From NCBI RefSeq assembly GCF_000613445.1, contig NZ_BAIZ01000007.1:1-64000 (forward strand): DNA of 64,000 nucleotides, read 5' to 3'. This stretch comes from Hoylesella shahii DSM 15611 = JCM 12083. Its GTDB lineage: Bacteria; Bacteroidota; Bacteroidia; Bacteroidales; Bacteroidaceae. Positions 27,332 through 36,444 of this stretch are shown here, piece by piece. The translations under genes were made by a program, and so were the position numbers. Below the pieces are notes generated by a model. The model had not been told where the DNA came from. It searched no databases and saw only the letters and a list, made by a program, of their open reading frames with translations. Every line of letters begins with the position of its first letter. Within the stretch, counting starts at the first letter, position 1.

Positions 27332-27339
27332 CAAAGTTA
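27332..27339 (-). promoter_or_regulatory. TAACTTTG -7 box of cassette 3
   Basis: Exact TAnnTTTG element on the minus strand, about 180 nt upstream of the micropeptide ATG. Confidence 0.7.
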
Positions 27340-27744
27340 CAACACATTTCCAAATAAAACAACTATTTTCTTAAACTTATTTCTTTACACCGACAAACAA
27401 AACAGCAAATACGAAATAAGTAATAATATTTGAATGGCTTATAACAAATTATTAACACTTAAGTAAAACTGCATTAAGCAATTAGCCTAACGTTCTATCC
27501 CATTTTAATACAACCTACATTAACCCTCCAACTGATAAAGCCAAATTGACGATTCCCCTCGTTTATCTACTATTTATTTAGCATTTTCATTACTCTCCAT
27601 TCGCTATTAGTTGGTCTTTGCCTGCTTGTGTGCCACACAATCTTAACTTAAACCGCCACCTCACAAAATGTGCAACAACCATTTTCACTCACAACACCAA
27701 AAAGTTATAAAAACGTTAGTCTTCAATTGCGATAAAAAAACAAA

Positions 27745-27773
27745 CAACTGCACGCTTATATTACGTGCAGTTG
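27745..27773 (-). terminator. Terminator of fimbrillin cassette 4
   Basis: CAACTGCACG / CGTGCAGTTG stem with a 9-nt AT loop, followed on the minus strand by TTTG and TTTTTTT (27734-27740). Same core stem as the other three cassette terminators. Confidence 0.9.
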
Positions 27774-27819
27774 CCCATTACACATCCAGTACAGACCATC
27801 ATCTGCTTACGGTTGTAGA

Positions 27820-30414
27820 TTATTCTTCTTTAATAGGTAGGACATTTTGTCCCCAAGAGATATTTGTAAACAAGGGTTGCGTTGCTCCTTGCAGTTTCGC
27901 GCCCACAAATTTGTGTTTACCATCCACTCTCTTCGTCAAGCCATAAACACCATAATAGCCATAGAAGGTGGTTCTTCGGTCACCTTCCATCTTTTCAGAC
28001 GACCAATAAAAACCGCTATCAGCATATACAATGCCCAGGGTAGAAATGCGCGGATTGATACGTCCCAAGGCTTTAACTAAGGCCGACTTGCCGTTATTTC
28101 CGCTCTTAATTTTCTCGAAATCTCCCGAACGTGGTACTCGGAATCCTGCAGGACATGGGTCGTACACGGTTTTAATAAACCGACCGGTGTAACCATAACC
28201 CACATTGTTTTTGGCATCCCAAAGATTGAAATAGGTGTTATCTTCTCCTTGTTGAGCACACCAGTCCCAGTTGCTTTTTGAACTTGGATGATAAGTTAAC
28301 ATGCGTGGCCTCGCCATTTTCAATGGGAGCTGCGCTGCATGGATTAGCATCATACCACTATTTATCTCTTGCTTTTGCAAACTAAACGGCCCACCCACAT
28401 ACAAGGGGTCCTTACGTCCTTGCTGATAGTATAACGCAATACCCTCTACTTCCTCGTGCGGTTTCTGCGTTAATATTAATGTAGCTTGCGCACCACTTCT
28501 TCGTTGTTTGAAATACACCTTTACTTCCCTATCCTTATCGTAGGTTGTCTTCATCCATTTTGTATGTCTAAAGCCTATAGGTTCTCGCATAAAGCAACCT
28601 TTATCTACGCTAGCCACTTCGGGAGACGTAATCCAGATGTGCCAACTCCAATAAACAGTATTACCGTTTTGCAAACCTATAATTGCACTTGCCTCTTGTA
28701 TTTTGGTTCTATCTACACTAAAGTTTATATAGCGATTTTCGCCACCATTTGCAGATATACCCTTTACTGATACCAATCCAGGCACACTCTGCCACAACAC
28801 AACAACTTTGTTACCTTCGGTAATATCGGGACCATCTATCTCACCCTTACCGCTAACAAACTTTGATAAGAAGTTGCCATCTCCCGTTCCTGGATTATAG
28901 GCAACACTATTGTTGCTTCCTCCTTTCTTAGCATTGCCATATACAGCGGGAAACTTATATTCGCCAGGAGCCGAAACGATATAACAGTTAGCCGTTTCTC
29001 TCCAACCGCTGGCGGTTAGCGACAAATCTTTTCGTCCCGAAGGCGATAAAGCCTGTTTCAGCTCGGTATCGCGTTTTTGTTTAAAGTCAATATACTCAGG
29101 ATCGAGCGTAACTTTATAAACGTCGGCCACTCTATTATCCTGTGTTTTTTCAAATCTGATTTTCTTATTTATATCTTCAGTGCTTTTATAGGTTATACCA
29201 CCTATTGAACACGAATCAATCAACCACGCTTCTTTACGGTCGCGCAAGCTGTCCGACTCAGGACGCCCCGTTAGATGGCGATAACTTTTAATCTCAACCA
29301 AGGCAGTTGGCTTATCGTAAGTAAGCTCACTCACCTTAGCACCCACCGAAAGCACAAAGGTTCTATCCTGTACATCCTTACTATTTGCCACTGTATAGGT
29401 TTTGGTCATTCCAGCAATCCATTTAGGTGCATTACCATCTTTATCCTTATTTCCTATTTTAGCTTGCCAATATTTACCGCTTTCAAACGTTATTTTCACC
29501 ATTGCCTGTTCCGAAAGTTCTTGAGGAAGCATAAAAAATAAGCCTTCTCCAGGATTGATAATTGTACCCATTCGCTGAGCAGTGGGATAAGCTGGGTCGA
29601 ACGAGAGTTTAAAGTTGGCTTGCCCATCGCGCAAAGTCCACTTCCTTGTTGCTGCGTCGTAAACGCCCTCTCCCTTAACGTTTAAAATCTCAATTGTTTT
29701 AATCTTTTGGTTATAAGAGAAGTCACTACCTATCTTAAATTGAATAGCGGTGGTGGTATGGGTAAAGTTAATTGGCACAACTTTGTTTTTTACACTGTCA
29801 AACTTCAAGTCTGCAGTGCCAGCCATCAGCAAGTCTACTTGTTTACTTGCATCACTATTCACTTTAAATTTAAATTTGGCTCTACGGCCCGATGTTGCAT
29901 CCAAGTCTTCGTTTTCGATGGCGGGATGGATGGCATAGAATGTTAATGAAGCGGCATCACCCTTTGACCACCTCATGGGTTTTACCATTGTTCCATCGGG
30001 TTTCACCTTCTCATTATATATATAGTCGGCTATGCCTGAACCATTCTTACATGCAAAGATAGAAAACTGCTTGTTGATTGCGGCAAAATTATCTTGTGTG
30101 GTCAGTGCACCGCGTGTTTGTGCCACTTCATCCATCGTGACAATACCCTCAACAGCCGTTTCTACAAGTTCCAACCCCTCTGCTCCTTCGCCCTCAATAG
30201 GTACAACGCGCGTTTCACCAGCAGCGTAAGCCACGTTTCGCGGTAGGTATTGAGCATCTGGCATGCTTTGCACGCCCTGAAAATCAAAGCGAAAACAGTC
30301 GGCCGGATAAGCGTCTCCCTCCACAGGACCCTTGTCGACACAAGCTGCAACAATTATTGATGTAAGCCCCATTAGGCTAATCATCAACATAAAAAATAAA
30401 GATTTTGTTTTCAT
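27820..30414 (-). CDS. Mfa-like/FISUMP surface lipoprotein, cassette 4 (864 aa)
   Basis: Lipobox IIVAAC (Cys25), then VDKGPVEGD. The Mfa-like part has QTRGALTTQDNFAA, FSIFACKNGS, INFTHTTTAIQFKIG and FFMLPQELS. The FISUMP module has WDAKNNVGYGYTGRFIKTVYDPCPAGFRVPRSGDF...FYWSSEK. It is the sister of cassette 3. As the first cassette in transcription order, it is preceded by the micropeptide at 30530-30718 and a TAACTTTG promoter. Surface adhesin or fimbrial role by family. Confidence 0.88.
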   Translation of the reverse strand: MKTKSLFFMLMISLMGLTSIIVAACVDKGPVEGDAYPADCFRFDFQGVQSMPDAQYLPRNVAYAAGETRVVPIEGEGAEGLELVETAVEGIVTMDEVAQTRGALTTQDNFAAINKQFSIFACKNGSGIADYIYNEKVKPDGTMVKPMRWSKGDAASLTFYAIHPAIENEDLDATSGRRAKFKFKVNSDASKQVDLLMAGTADLKFDSVKNKVVPINFTHTTTAIQFKIGSDFSYNQKIKTIEILNVKGEGVYDAATRKWTLRDGQANFKLSFDPAYPTAQRMGTIINPGEGLFFMLPQELSEQAMVKITFESGKYWQAKIGNKDKDGNAPKWIAGMTKTYTVANSKDVQDRTFVLSVGAKVSELTYDKPTALVEIKSYRHLTGRPESDSLRDRKEAWLIDSCSIGGITYKSTEDINKKIRFEKTQDNRVADVYKVTLDPEYIDFKQKRDTELKQALSPSGRKDLSLTASGWRETANCYIVSAPGEYKFPAVYGNAKKGGSNNSVAYNPGTGDGNFLSKFVSGKGEIDGPDITEGNKVVVLWQSVPGLVSVKGISANGGENRYINFSVDRTKIQEASAIIGLQNGNTVYWSWHIWITSPEVASVDKGCFMREPIGFRHTKWMKTTYDKDREVKVYFKQRRSGAQATLILTQKPHEEVEGIALYYQQGRKDPLYVGGPFSLQKQEINSGMMLIHAAQLPLKMARPRMLTYHPSSKSNWDWCAQQGEDNTYFNLWDAKNNVGYGYTGRFIKTVYDPCPAGFRVPRSGDFEKIKSGNNGKSALVKALGRINPRISTLGIVYADSGFYWSSEKMEGDRRTTFYGYYGVYGLTKRVDGKHKFVGAKLQGATQPLFTNISWGQNVLPIKEE

Positions 30415-30529
30415 GTCATTGTTAAAAATCAGGGCATCACACTAGTATTTCTTGCCAACCCTTATTGGTTGTCAAGCATACCATAGGCTTATGCCACAGA
30501 TAAGTGTGTCTTTTAACCGTTTAAAGGCA

Positions 30530-30718
30530 TTAGGGATGGCCATGCGTTGGCTCTCCACCTGGTTGATAGGTATCACCATCGAGGTCGTCTTCTCCTCCAT
30601 CGCCAGGTTTTTCAACCCCAGGCCCAAATCCTGTTTCATTCGAACCAGCCATAATCGTCATTGCCTCTACAACAAGAACTGTCTCGATGCAGGGCATATA
30701 ATACCTCTTCTTTTTCAT
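30530..30718 (-). CDS. Micropeptide, cassette 4 (62 aa, GDGGEDDLDGDT motif)
   Basis: N-terminus MKKKRYYMPCIETVLVVEA, IMAGS, then PGDGGEDDLDGDTYQPGG and a THGHP end. ATG 30718 has a 115-nt spacer to the cassette 4 lipoprotein. The acidic Gly-rich core is the best conserved part among the four peptides. No recognised family; it could be a small secreted or scaffold-tag peptide, or a translated leader controlling the lipoprotein. Confidence 0.72.
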   Translation of the reverse strand: MKKKRYYMPCIETVLVVEAMTIMAGSNETGFGPGVEKPGDGGEDDLDGDTYQPGGEPTHGHP

Positions 30719-30891
30719 TTTTTGCTTATTTTTACCCTCTTCACAGTAGTAAATTATTTCTTTTATTTGATGTTTTACACGATGTTAGTGCACAACAACT
30801 GGTTATTTTACGCCAATATGTATGCCATTCGTCAACCTATTTCCCTAATATCTATTTTCATGATAGACTTGGTTAATACGTGATAGGAATG

Positions 30892-30899
30892 CAAAGTTA
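30892..30899 (-). promoter_or_regulatory. TAACTTTG -7 box of cassette 4
   Basis: Exact TAnnTTTG element on the minus strand, about 174 nt upstream of the micropeptide ATG, matching the geometry of the other three cassettes. Confidence 0.7.
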
Positions 30900-31315
30900 C
30901 ACGTTTCTTTACAATAAAACAAGTGTTTTACACCACTTCTTTTTCAAAAACCGAAATACAAACCAACAAATACGTATTATTTGATAGTTATCAATTCTTA
31001 TTGCGCCATTTTTCACTCTTTATTATTTACACTTTTAATGGAATACTACGTGGCTAATCGAGTTGTATTGGGACTATGTTACGTCTTATATGCGATAACT
31101 TTGGTACTGCTTTATCAATATAAACCCTCAAACACGCATCGCACCTTAGACTACTAATCGGCAATTTGTGGTTACTCTGTCTACCCACACCTTATATATA
31201 AGGGCAACAAAGCTATTGCTTAAATGCACAAAGCTATCCAACGCACAGGGGCTAACACATATATGCCTCGTAAACGAGATTTGAGGTTCAGCGTAGACGG
31301 GGCTCATAAATGTAA
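30900..31315. other. Non-coding A/T-rich stretch upstream of the fimbrillin array
   Basis: No gene seen. It contains a 14-bp perfect palindrome CCTTATATATAAGG at 31190-31203 that recurs upstream of the second sulfatase gene. Confidence 0.5.
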
Positions 31316-31979
31316 AATAATTGTACTATATTTTAACATTATGAGTGCCTTCGCCACAAAATTTCTATGCCTAGGCCAAATTTAGGCGCTTATTTTTAAA
31401 GTTTATAATACCGTGATTTTCTGCCATTTACCCCACTAGCGAGCCAAATACAGCTTTTAAGACCTAGATTTTTGTATTTATATGCTGCATAAGTGCATCG
31501 CGAGGCGCGATTTATCTATTTTCAATATATTATTATCTATTTACTCGAAAACGGACTATAAGCATGCTATTTGGGGCATTCTTTCTGCTATTTGCTGCAT
31601 TTAGCATTGCGTTTACTAGGAGTTAGCGTTGCATTTACTAGGAGATTGCAGTGCATTTACTAGGAGTTAGCACTGCATTTTGGTGCTTTTTAGCGTGGGT
31701 TTAACCTCACTTCGGCACTTAAAATTCTGCATATTCCTCTACATCTTGCAAATTTATTAAGTATATTTGATGTTCTTCTGAGTATAAATAGGGCTCATTT
31801 TTTCGAAAAAAGAAGGCAATAGCAAAGTAAATTGCAAAAAACGACGCGCAAAACGCGTTGCGACACGACACCTTTTTTACGCTTTTGCTGCTTTTTATAT
31901 AGATTTTCACCTTGTATTTTCCTAGAATGCACGGTGCGGAAAGATGTGTTTTGTAAAGTTTGTTTACCACTTTAACATT
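31316..31979. repeat. Interspersed intergenic repeat, copy A
   Basis: Left end shares TTTAACATTATGAGTG with copy B. Right end shares TGTTTTGTAAAGTTT...TTACCA...TTAACA with copies B and C. Inside, three 22-bp units TGCATTTACTAGGAGTTAGC-like (31608-31673) are the reverse complement of the tandem units in copies B and C. The open frames inside differ from copy to copy and look spurious. Confidence 0.6.
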
Positions 31980-32205
31980 CCAACTTGTTTTGTTTGTTTA
32001 TGTATCTAAACATTCTAGCGTTTTGATAAGGCATCATTTACAGCCTGAATAATGCATTTCGCACGCAAATTTGTGCGTTAGGATATTGTCTTTTTTAAGT
32101 AATTATCGGACAATACTACAGACCTTTTAGCCAAACATACAAGCCACAAGCCCTATCAAACAGCAAAAACAACGGAGCATGTGCCTGAGAACGAACTTTT
32201 TTGAG

Positions 32206-32213
32206 TAAGTTTG
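32206..32213 (+). promoter_or_regulatory. TAAGTTTG -7 box of the dGTPase gene
   Basis: Exact TAnnTTTG element 26 nt before the ATG at 32240, giving a short leader. Confidence 0.6.
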
Positions 32214-32239
32214 CAGCCATAAAATAATGCACATCCATC

Positions 32240-33576
32240 ATGAATTGGCAGCAACTGATATCCAACAAACGCCTTGGACAAGAAGACAAGCACACCGAAA
32301 GGCACGACGACCGCTCGGAATTTAAACGCGATTACGACCGCCTGATTTTCTCGGCACCATTCAGGCGCCTGCAAAACAAGACGCAGGTGTTCCCCTTACC
32401 GGGCAGCGTATTCGTACACAATCGGCTTACTCATAGTCTTGAGGTGGCTCGGTGGGTATGTCGCTGGGCAATGATGTGGCTCGCGAACTAACCAAATTGC
32501 ACCCCGAACTAACCAATACGCTGTTCGAAGAGATTGGCACCATCGTTAGTGCAGCTTGTTTGGCGCACGATATGGGCAACCCGCCTTTTGGTCATAGTGG
32601 CGAAAAAGCCATTCAAACGTTCTTCTCAGAGGGTCAAGGGTTGCGATTAAAAGAGCAGTTGTCGGCCAAATTTTGGTCGGACTTGATACACTTTGAGGGC
32701 AATGCCAATGCCTTTCGCCTGCTTACTCATCGCTTTAACGGCAGGCGCGCAGGTGGTTTTGTAATGACTTACACCATGCTTGCAAGCATTGTTAAATATC
32801 CGTTTGAAAGCGCAGCGGCCGTAAAGAAAGCTAAGTTTGGCTTTTTTGCCAGTGAAGCAGCCACTTATTGCAAGATTGCCGATGAATTGGGCATTATTCG
32901 TTTGTCGGCCCCTAACGAGCCTTTGCGCTTCGCTAGGCATCCGCTGGTGTATCTGGTGGAAGCGGCCGATGATATTTGTTATGAGGTGATGGACATAGAA
33001 GACTCGCACAAACTCAAGATTTTATCTTTTGAAGAGACCGAAGATTTGCTGCTTGGTTTCTTTGATGAAGAGGGCAAACAGCGCATCAAAAGCAGAATTG
33101 AAGAAGAAGGCGTGACAGATGTGCACGAAAAAGTGGTGTATATGCGGGCTTGTGTGATTGGGCTGCTCGAACATAAATGTGTTGAAGCCTTTGTGACCAA
33201 CGAGCAAAAGTTGCTTGATGGCACGCTTCAAGGCTGTTTGATAGACAATATCTCGCAGTTGGAACGCGAGGCTTATCGCCGTTGCGAGGCTGTTTCAAGA
33301 AAGAAAATATACAATAGTAAGCCTGTGTTGGATGTGGAATTGAGCGGTTACACCATTATGGAAACCTTGCTAACGGCACTGGTTGAGGCTGCAGCCGAAC
33401 CTAAACGGTATTACTCCACGCAACTCATTCAGCGCTTTAGCAGTCAGTACGACATCAATAGCGAAAATCTTGAAACGCGTATTCAAGCCGTGATAGACTA
33501 TATTAGTGGTATGACCGACTTGTTTGCGCTCGACGTGTACCAAAAGATTAAGGGTATTTCGCTACCTATTGTGTAG
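32240..33576 (+). CDS. dgt: dGTP triphosphohydrolase (frame broken by one base near 32451)
   Basis: HD-domain dNTPase that cleaves dGTP to deoxyguanosine and triphosphate. The first frame gives MNWQQLISNKRLG...HNRLTHSLEVAR and then derails. The second continues VGMSLGNDVAREL and AHDMGNPPFGHSGEKAI (metal-binding HD) to the end. Restoring one G in the CGG/TGGG context at 32450-32452 yields about 445 residues, the usual length. Lone gene with its own -7 box and a strong terminator behind it. I read the break as an assembly deletion. Both HD-type histidine segments and the C-terminal regulatory part are intact. Confidence 0.88.
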
Positions 33577-33590
33577 CCTATAGCAAAACA

Positions 33591-33647
33591 AAAAACGCTG
33601 CCCAGGGGTGCTTTGCTTGTGCAAAGTGGCTCCTGGGCTGCGTTTTT
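33591..33647. terminator. Strong hairpin terminator, probably bidirectional
   Basis: AAAAACGCTGCCCAGG...TGCTTTGC / GCAAAGTGGCTCCTGGGC.GCGTTTTT arms flank a TTGT loop. A-run and T-run on either side make it usable for dgt (plus) and for the HhH gene (minus). Confidence 0.9.
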
Positions 33648-33823
33648 GTGCATTTTTGGTCCATTTCATCGACTTTCTATTTTGCCCAATTGGGAAAACA
33701 GAAAAGCATCCAAGGGGCTTAGCTTGTATTGATTCTAACCTTTTCATCGCTTGTTTGATTGTAAGCATCATGCCTCACCAAACAAGACACCCAATCGTTA
33801 CAGTCGAAACAAGTGATTTGAGG

Positions 33824-34735
33824 TTAAAACTCCACGTAAGGTTGCAATCGTTGCACCTTGTCTTCAGAGAAATCTTTGAGCAACTTCAATTGGTCAAGAC
33901 TTTGCAAGTTGCCATGCAAACGCCTAAAATCTATAATGGCCCGTGCTTGATAAAAACCGATGTAGGGATGTTTTTTCAGTTCGTTGAGGGTTAGTTTATT
34001 GATGTTTATGCGCTTAATTTTGCCCAATTCATCGGCAGTAAGCGCAAAGAATGCCATGCTCTCGGTAGGAAAATCTTCTATCTCGGCCAATTGTTCCACG
34101 CTAGCAAAGCCACCTAGGCGGTTGCGATAGTACACAATCTGCCGAGCAAAATAACTACCAATGCCAGGCACTTTCTTAAGTTCGGTGGTGTCGGCCGTAT
34201 TCAAAAACACGCGTGCGCCTGGTTTTAACTTTGTTGGAAAGCGCAAGGTATCGCGTGGTTGCGCCGTGTGCGGGCGCTCTCTTGCAATGAAATCGGCAGC
34301 TGGGCGATAGTCGTCGGCAATACGGATGTAAGGTTCTAACTGGCGATATTGCTTTAACGTAAGCCCATGCAGACGGGCAAAGTCGGATGGTTGCCTAAAC
34401 ACGCCACCCTTACTGCGATATTTAAGCAGGGACTTTACTTGCCAAGCTTGAAGACCTAGCGCCAAAAGCTGCTCGGGAGAGGCCGTGTTTGGGTCGAAAG
34501 GCGATAGATGTACGGGGGCTGGCGCATAATCGTCGAATTGCCATTTGTTGGCATCACCGACCGATGAATTGGCCTTTTTCTGCGCTTTCTGCGTTTTTTT
34601 AACAGGCGATTGAGGCGAAACAGACAGACCGTTGGCCCACCTGATAACGACAACCACCGCCACAATGCCCACCACAAGGAAAAGAATAGCCTTGCGGTCG
34701 GACTTAGGGAAGTAGAACAGTTCTTTAATTGACAT
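33824..34735 (-). CDS. Helix-hairpin-helix (ComEA-like) membrane protein, 303 aa
   Basis: One N-terminal transmembrane segment (about residues 15-33, ILFLVVGIVAVVVVI) after a basic head, a Lys/Gln-rich linker, then three HhH-type modules: FDPNTASPEQLLALGL (about residue 80), LNTADTTELKKVPGIGSYFARQIVYYR (about residue 180) and ININKLTLNELKKHPYIGFYQARAIIDFR (about residue 248). The GIG hairpins are the DNA-binding turn of ComEA-type proteins. Bacteroidota genomes commonly carry such an anchored HhH protein; DNA uptake or binding at the envelope is possible, not shown. Confidence 0.85.
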   Translation of the reverse strand: MSIKELFYFPKSDRKAILFLVVGIVAVVVVIRWANGLSVSPQSPVKKTQKAQKKANSSVGDANKWQFDDYAPAPVHLSPFDPNTASPEQLLALGLQAWQVKSLLKYRSKGGVFRQPSDFARLHGLTLKQYRQLEPYIRIADDYRPAADFIARERPHTAQPRDTLRFPTKLKPGARVFLNTADTTELKKVPGIGSYFARQIVYYRNRLGGFASVEQLAEIEDFPTESMAFFALTADELGKIKRININKLTLNELKKHPYIGFYQARAIIDFRRLHGNLQSLDQLKLLKDFSEDKVQRLQPYVEF

Positions 34736-34810
34736 GGTATAAAGATTAATATATTTCGATGAAATGGGGTGTTTTCACGCCATTCGGCCCCTTAAGACCG
34801 AGGCAAAGCG

Positions 34811-36172
34811 TTAGAAAACGCCCAACTGATGCAAGAATATGGCCAAGATACTAAGCGGACACACATAGCGAACACTAAAGATATAGGCCCCAAAGAGTGT
34901 AGAACGCAATGTTCCCCAGTTGGTAAACTCGTCTTTAACCACATTGCGCGGTACAACCCAACCTAGGAAAATACAGGTGAGAAAACCGCCAATGGGTAAG
35001 AATATCTGTCCTGTAACAAAGTCGAACACATCGAACAAAGAATGTCCTGCAATGCTCAAGCTGCTCATTGCGCCCAACGAGAGCGAACAAAACAGCCCAA
35101 CAGTGAGTGTTCCGCCCGTTACTATGGCTGCTGCTTTTTTGCGCGTGAGGTGCAGCTCTTCGTAAAAGAAAGCAGTGCTTACCTCGTGCAACGAGATGAG
35201 CGACGTTATTGCAGCCAGCGACAAAAGGGCATAGAACAAAAGCGAAAGCACATAACCCAATACGGGAACACCCGAAAAAGCCTGCTGAAACACGTGCGGA
35301 AGGGTGATAAAAATGAGCGACGGACCGCTATCAGGACTTACTCCAACAGAGAAAGCGGCAGGAAAAATCATTAATCCCGCCAATATGGCCACAACACTAT
35401 CAATGATGGAAATCTGAACAGCCGACTTTAGCAGATTGGTTTGTCTACTAAAATAGGATGCATAGGTGCAAATACATCCCATAGCAATGCTCAACGAATA
35501 GAACGACTGACCTAAAGCGTCGAGAAAAACATTGGAATTGAGTTTGGAGAAGTCGGGATTGAACAAAAACGAGATGCCTTTGCCCGCACCAGGAAGCATG
35601 CACGACGACACAACAATAACCAAAAGCAGCACAAAGAGCGTGGGCATGAACATCTTTGAAGCCTTTTCGATGCCACCGCGCACACCATGGATAATAACAT
35701 AATGTGTGAAAAGCAGGATAATAGCCGTCCAAAAAACAGGTAAAAAAGCGCTAGCAGAAAAGTCGGTGAAGTAACTTGCGATGGCTGCATGGTCGCCTTG
35801 CAACTGATTGGCAGCCGAAGCGTACATATATTGCAAACACCAACCAGCCACAACAGCATAATAACCCGTGATGAGAAAGCCTGTGGCCACGCCTAAAAAA
35901 CCCACCCAACGCCAAAAACTGCCCTTGGGAGCCATCTTTGCATAGGCACGAGCGGTGTTAGAAGCACCGTGGCGACCAATGATAAACTCACTAACCATAC
36001 AGGGAATACCTAGAAACAAGATGCAGAAAAAGTAAATAAGAATGAACACAGCACCACCATCAGTACCCGTCATATAAGGAAAACGCCACACGTTTCCAAG
36101 ACCAACAGCCGACCCGGCAGTGGCTAAAATGAGTCCTAATTTACTTCCAAAGCCCGCTCTACTTTCAGACAT
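34811..36172 (-). CDS. Sodium-dependent transporter, NSS (LeuT-like) family
   Basis: 453 residues with 11-12 hydrophobic segments. The N-terminus GSKLGLILATAGSAVGLGNVWRFPY is the signature of neurotransmitter:sodium symporters (TM1 with the unwound Na+ site), followed by GGAVFILIYFFCILFLGIPCMVSEFIIGRHG. I placed the start at ATG 36172 rather than the TTG two codons earlier. A TAATTTTG -7 box lies about 30 nt upstream. Probable Na+-coupled uptake of an amino acid or related amine; substrate not determined. It is followed by the HhH gene on the same strand 75 nt later. Confidence 0.92.
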   Translation of the reverse strand: MSESRAGFGSKLGLILATAGSAVGLGNVWRFPYMTGTDGGAVFILIYFFCILFLGIPCMVSEFIIGRHGASNTARAYAKMAPKGSFWRWVGFLGVATGFLITGYYAVVAGWCLQYMYASAANQLQGDHAAIASYFTDFSASAFLPVFWTAIILLFTHYVIIHGVRGGIEKASKMFMPTLFVLLLVIVVSSCMLPGAGKGISFLFNPDFSKLNSNVFLDALGQSFYSLSIAMGCICTYASYFSRQTNLLKSAVQISIIDSVVAILAGLMIFPAAFSVGVSPDSGPSLIFITLPHVFQQAFSGVPVLGYVLSLLFYALLSLAAITSLISLHEVSTAFFYEELHLTRKKAAAIVTGGTLTVGLFCSLSLGAMSSLSIAGHSLFDVFDFVTGQIFLPIGGFLTCIFLGWVVPRNVVKDEFTNWGTLRSTLFGAYIFSVRYVCPLSILAIFLHQLGVF

Positions 36173-36201
36173 AATCAAAATTATTTTGGTTTATTACAGT
36201 G

Positions 36202-36209
36202 CAAAATTA
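36202..36209 (-). promoter_or_regulatory. TAATTTTG -7 box of the NSS transporter gene
   Basis: Exact TAnnTTTG on the minus strand, 30 nt before the ATG at 36172. Confidence 0.55.
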
Positions 36210-36221
36210 TAAAAAAACATC

Positions 36222-36229
36222 TACTTTTG
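36222..36229 (+). promoter_or_regulatory. TACTTTTG -7 box, divergent
   Basis: Exact TAnnTTTG on the plus strand only 12 bp from the opposing box. It would give a leader of about 210 nt for the VanZ-like gene. Confidence 0.4.
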
Positions 36230-36444
36230 CATAGAAATCAACTGCAATCTCGCACTTACATGATACAATTTGGCATTTATAAGGCTTCTAGAGTGATAAA
36301 TTAAGACTTTTACATCAACCCTTCTATCAATTTAGATAGGTATTAGCTGCATATGCCAACACACTAAACACTATGCGTAAACATGCATACAGACACGCAT
36401 CGGCTTAGGAGTAGCCATTCGCAAACCAAAGCATTATAGAGAAA

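Larger units (their letters stand above)
27153..27819. other. Cassette 3 leader and cassette 4 tail
   Basis: Holds the cassette 3 leader with AAAGTGTTGCAG about 70 nt before the ATG, the TAACTTTG box at 27332 and the cassette 4 terminator. The stretch 27340-27730 is A/T-rich without a gene or RNA that I can recognise. Confidence 0.6.

Noticed and set aside
31719-31970. 83-residue frame in repeat copy A
   Set aside because: Not shared by copies B and C; compositionally biased; no known domain.
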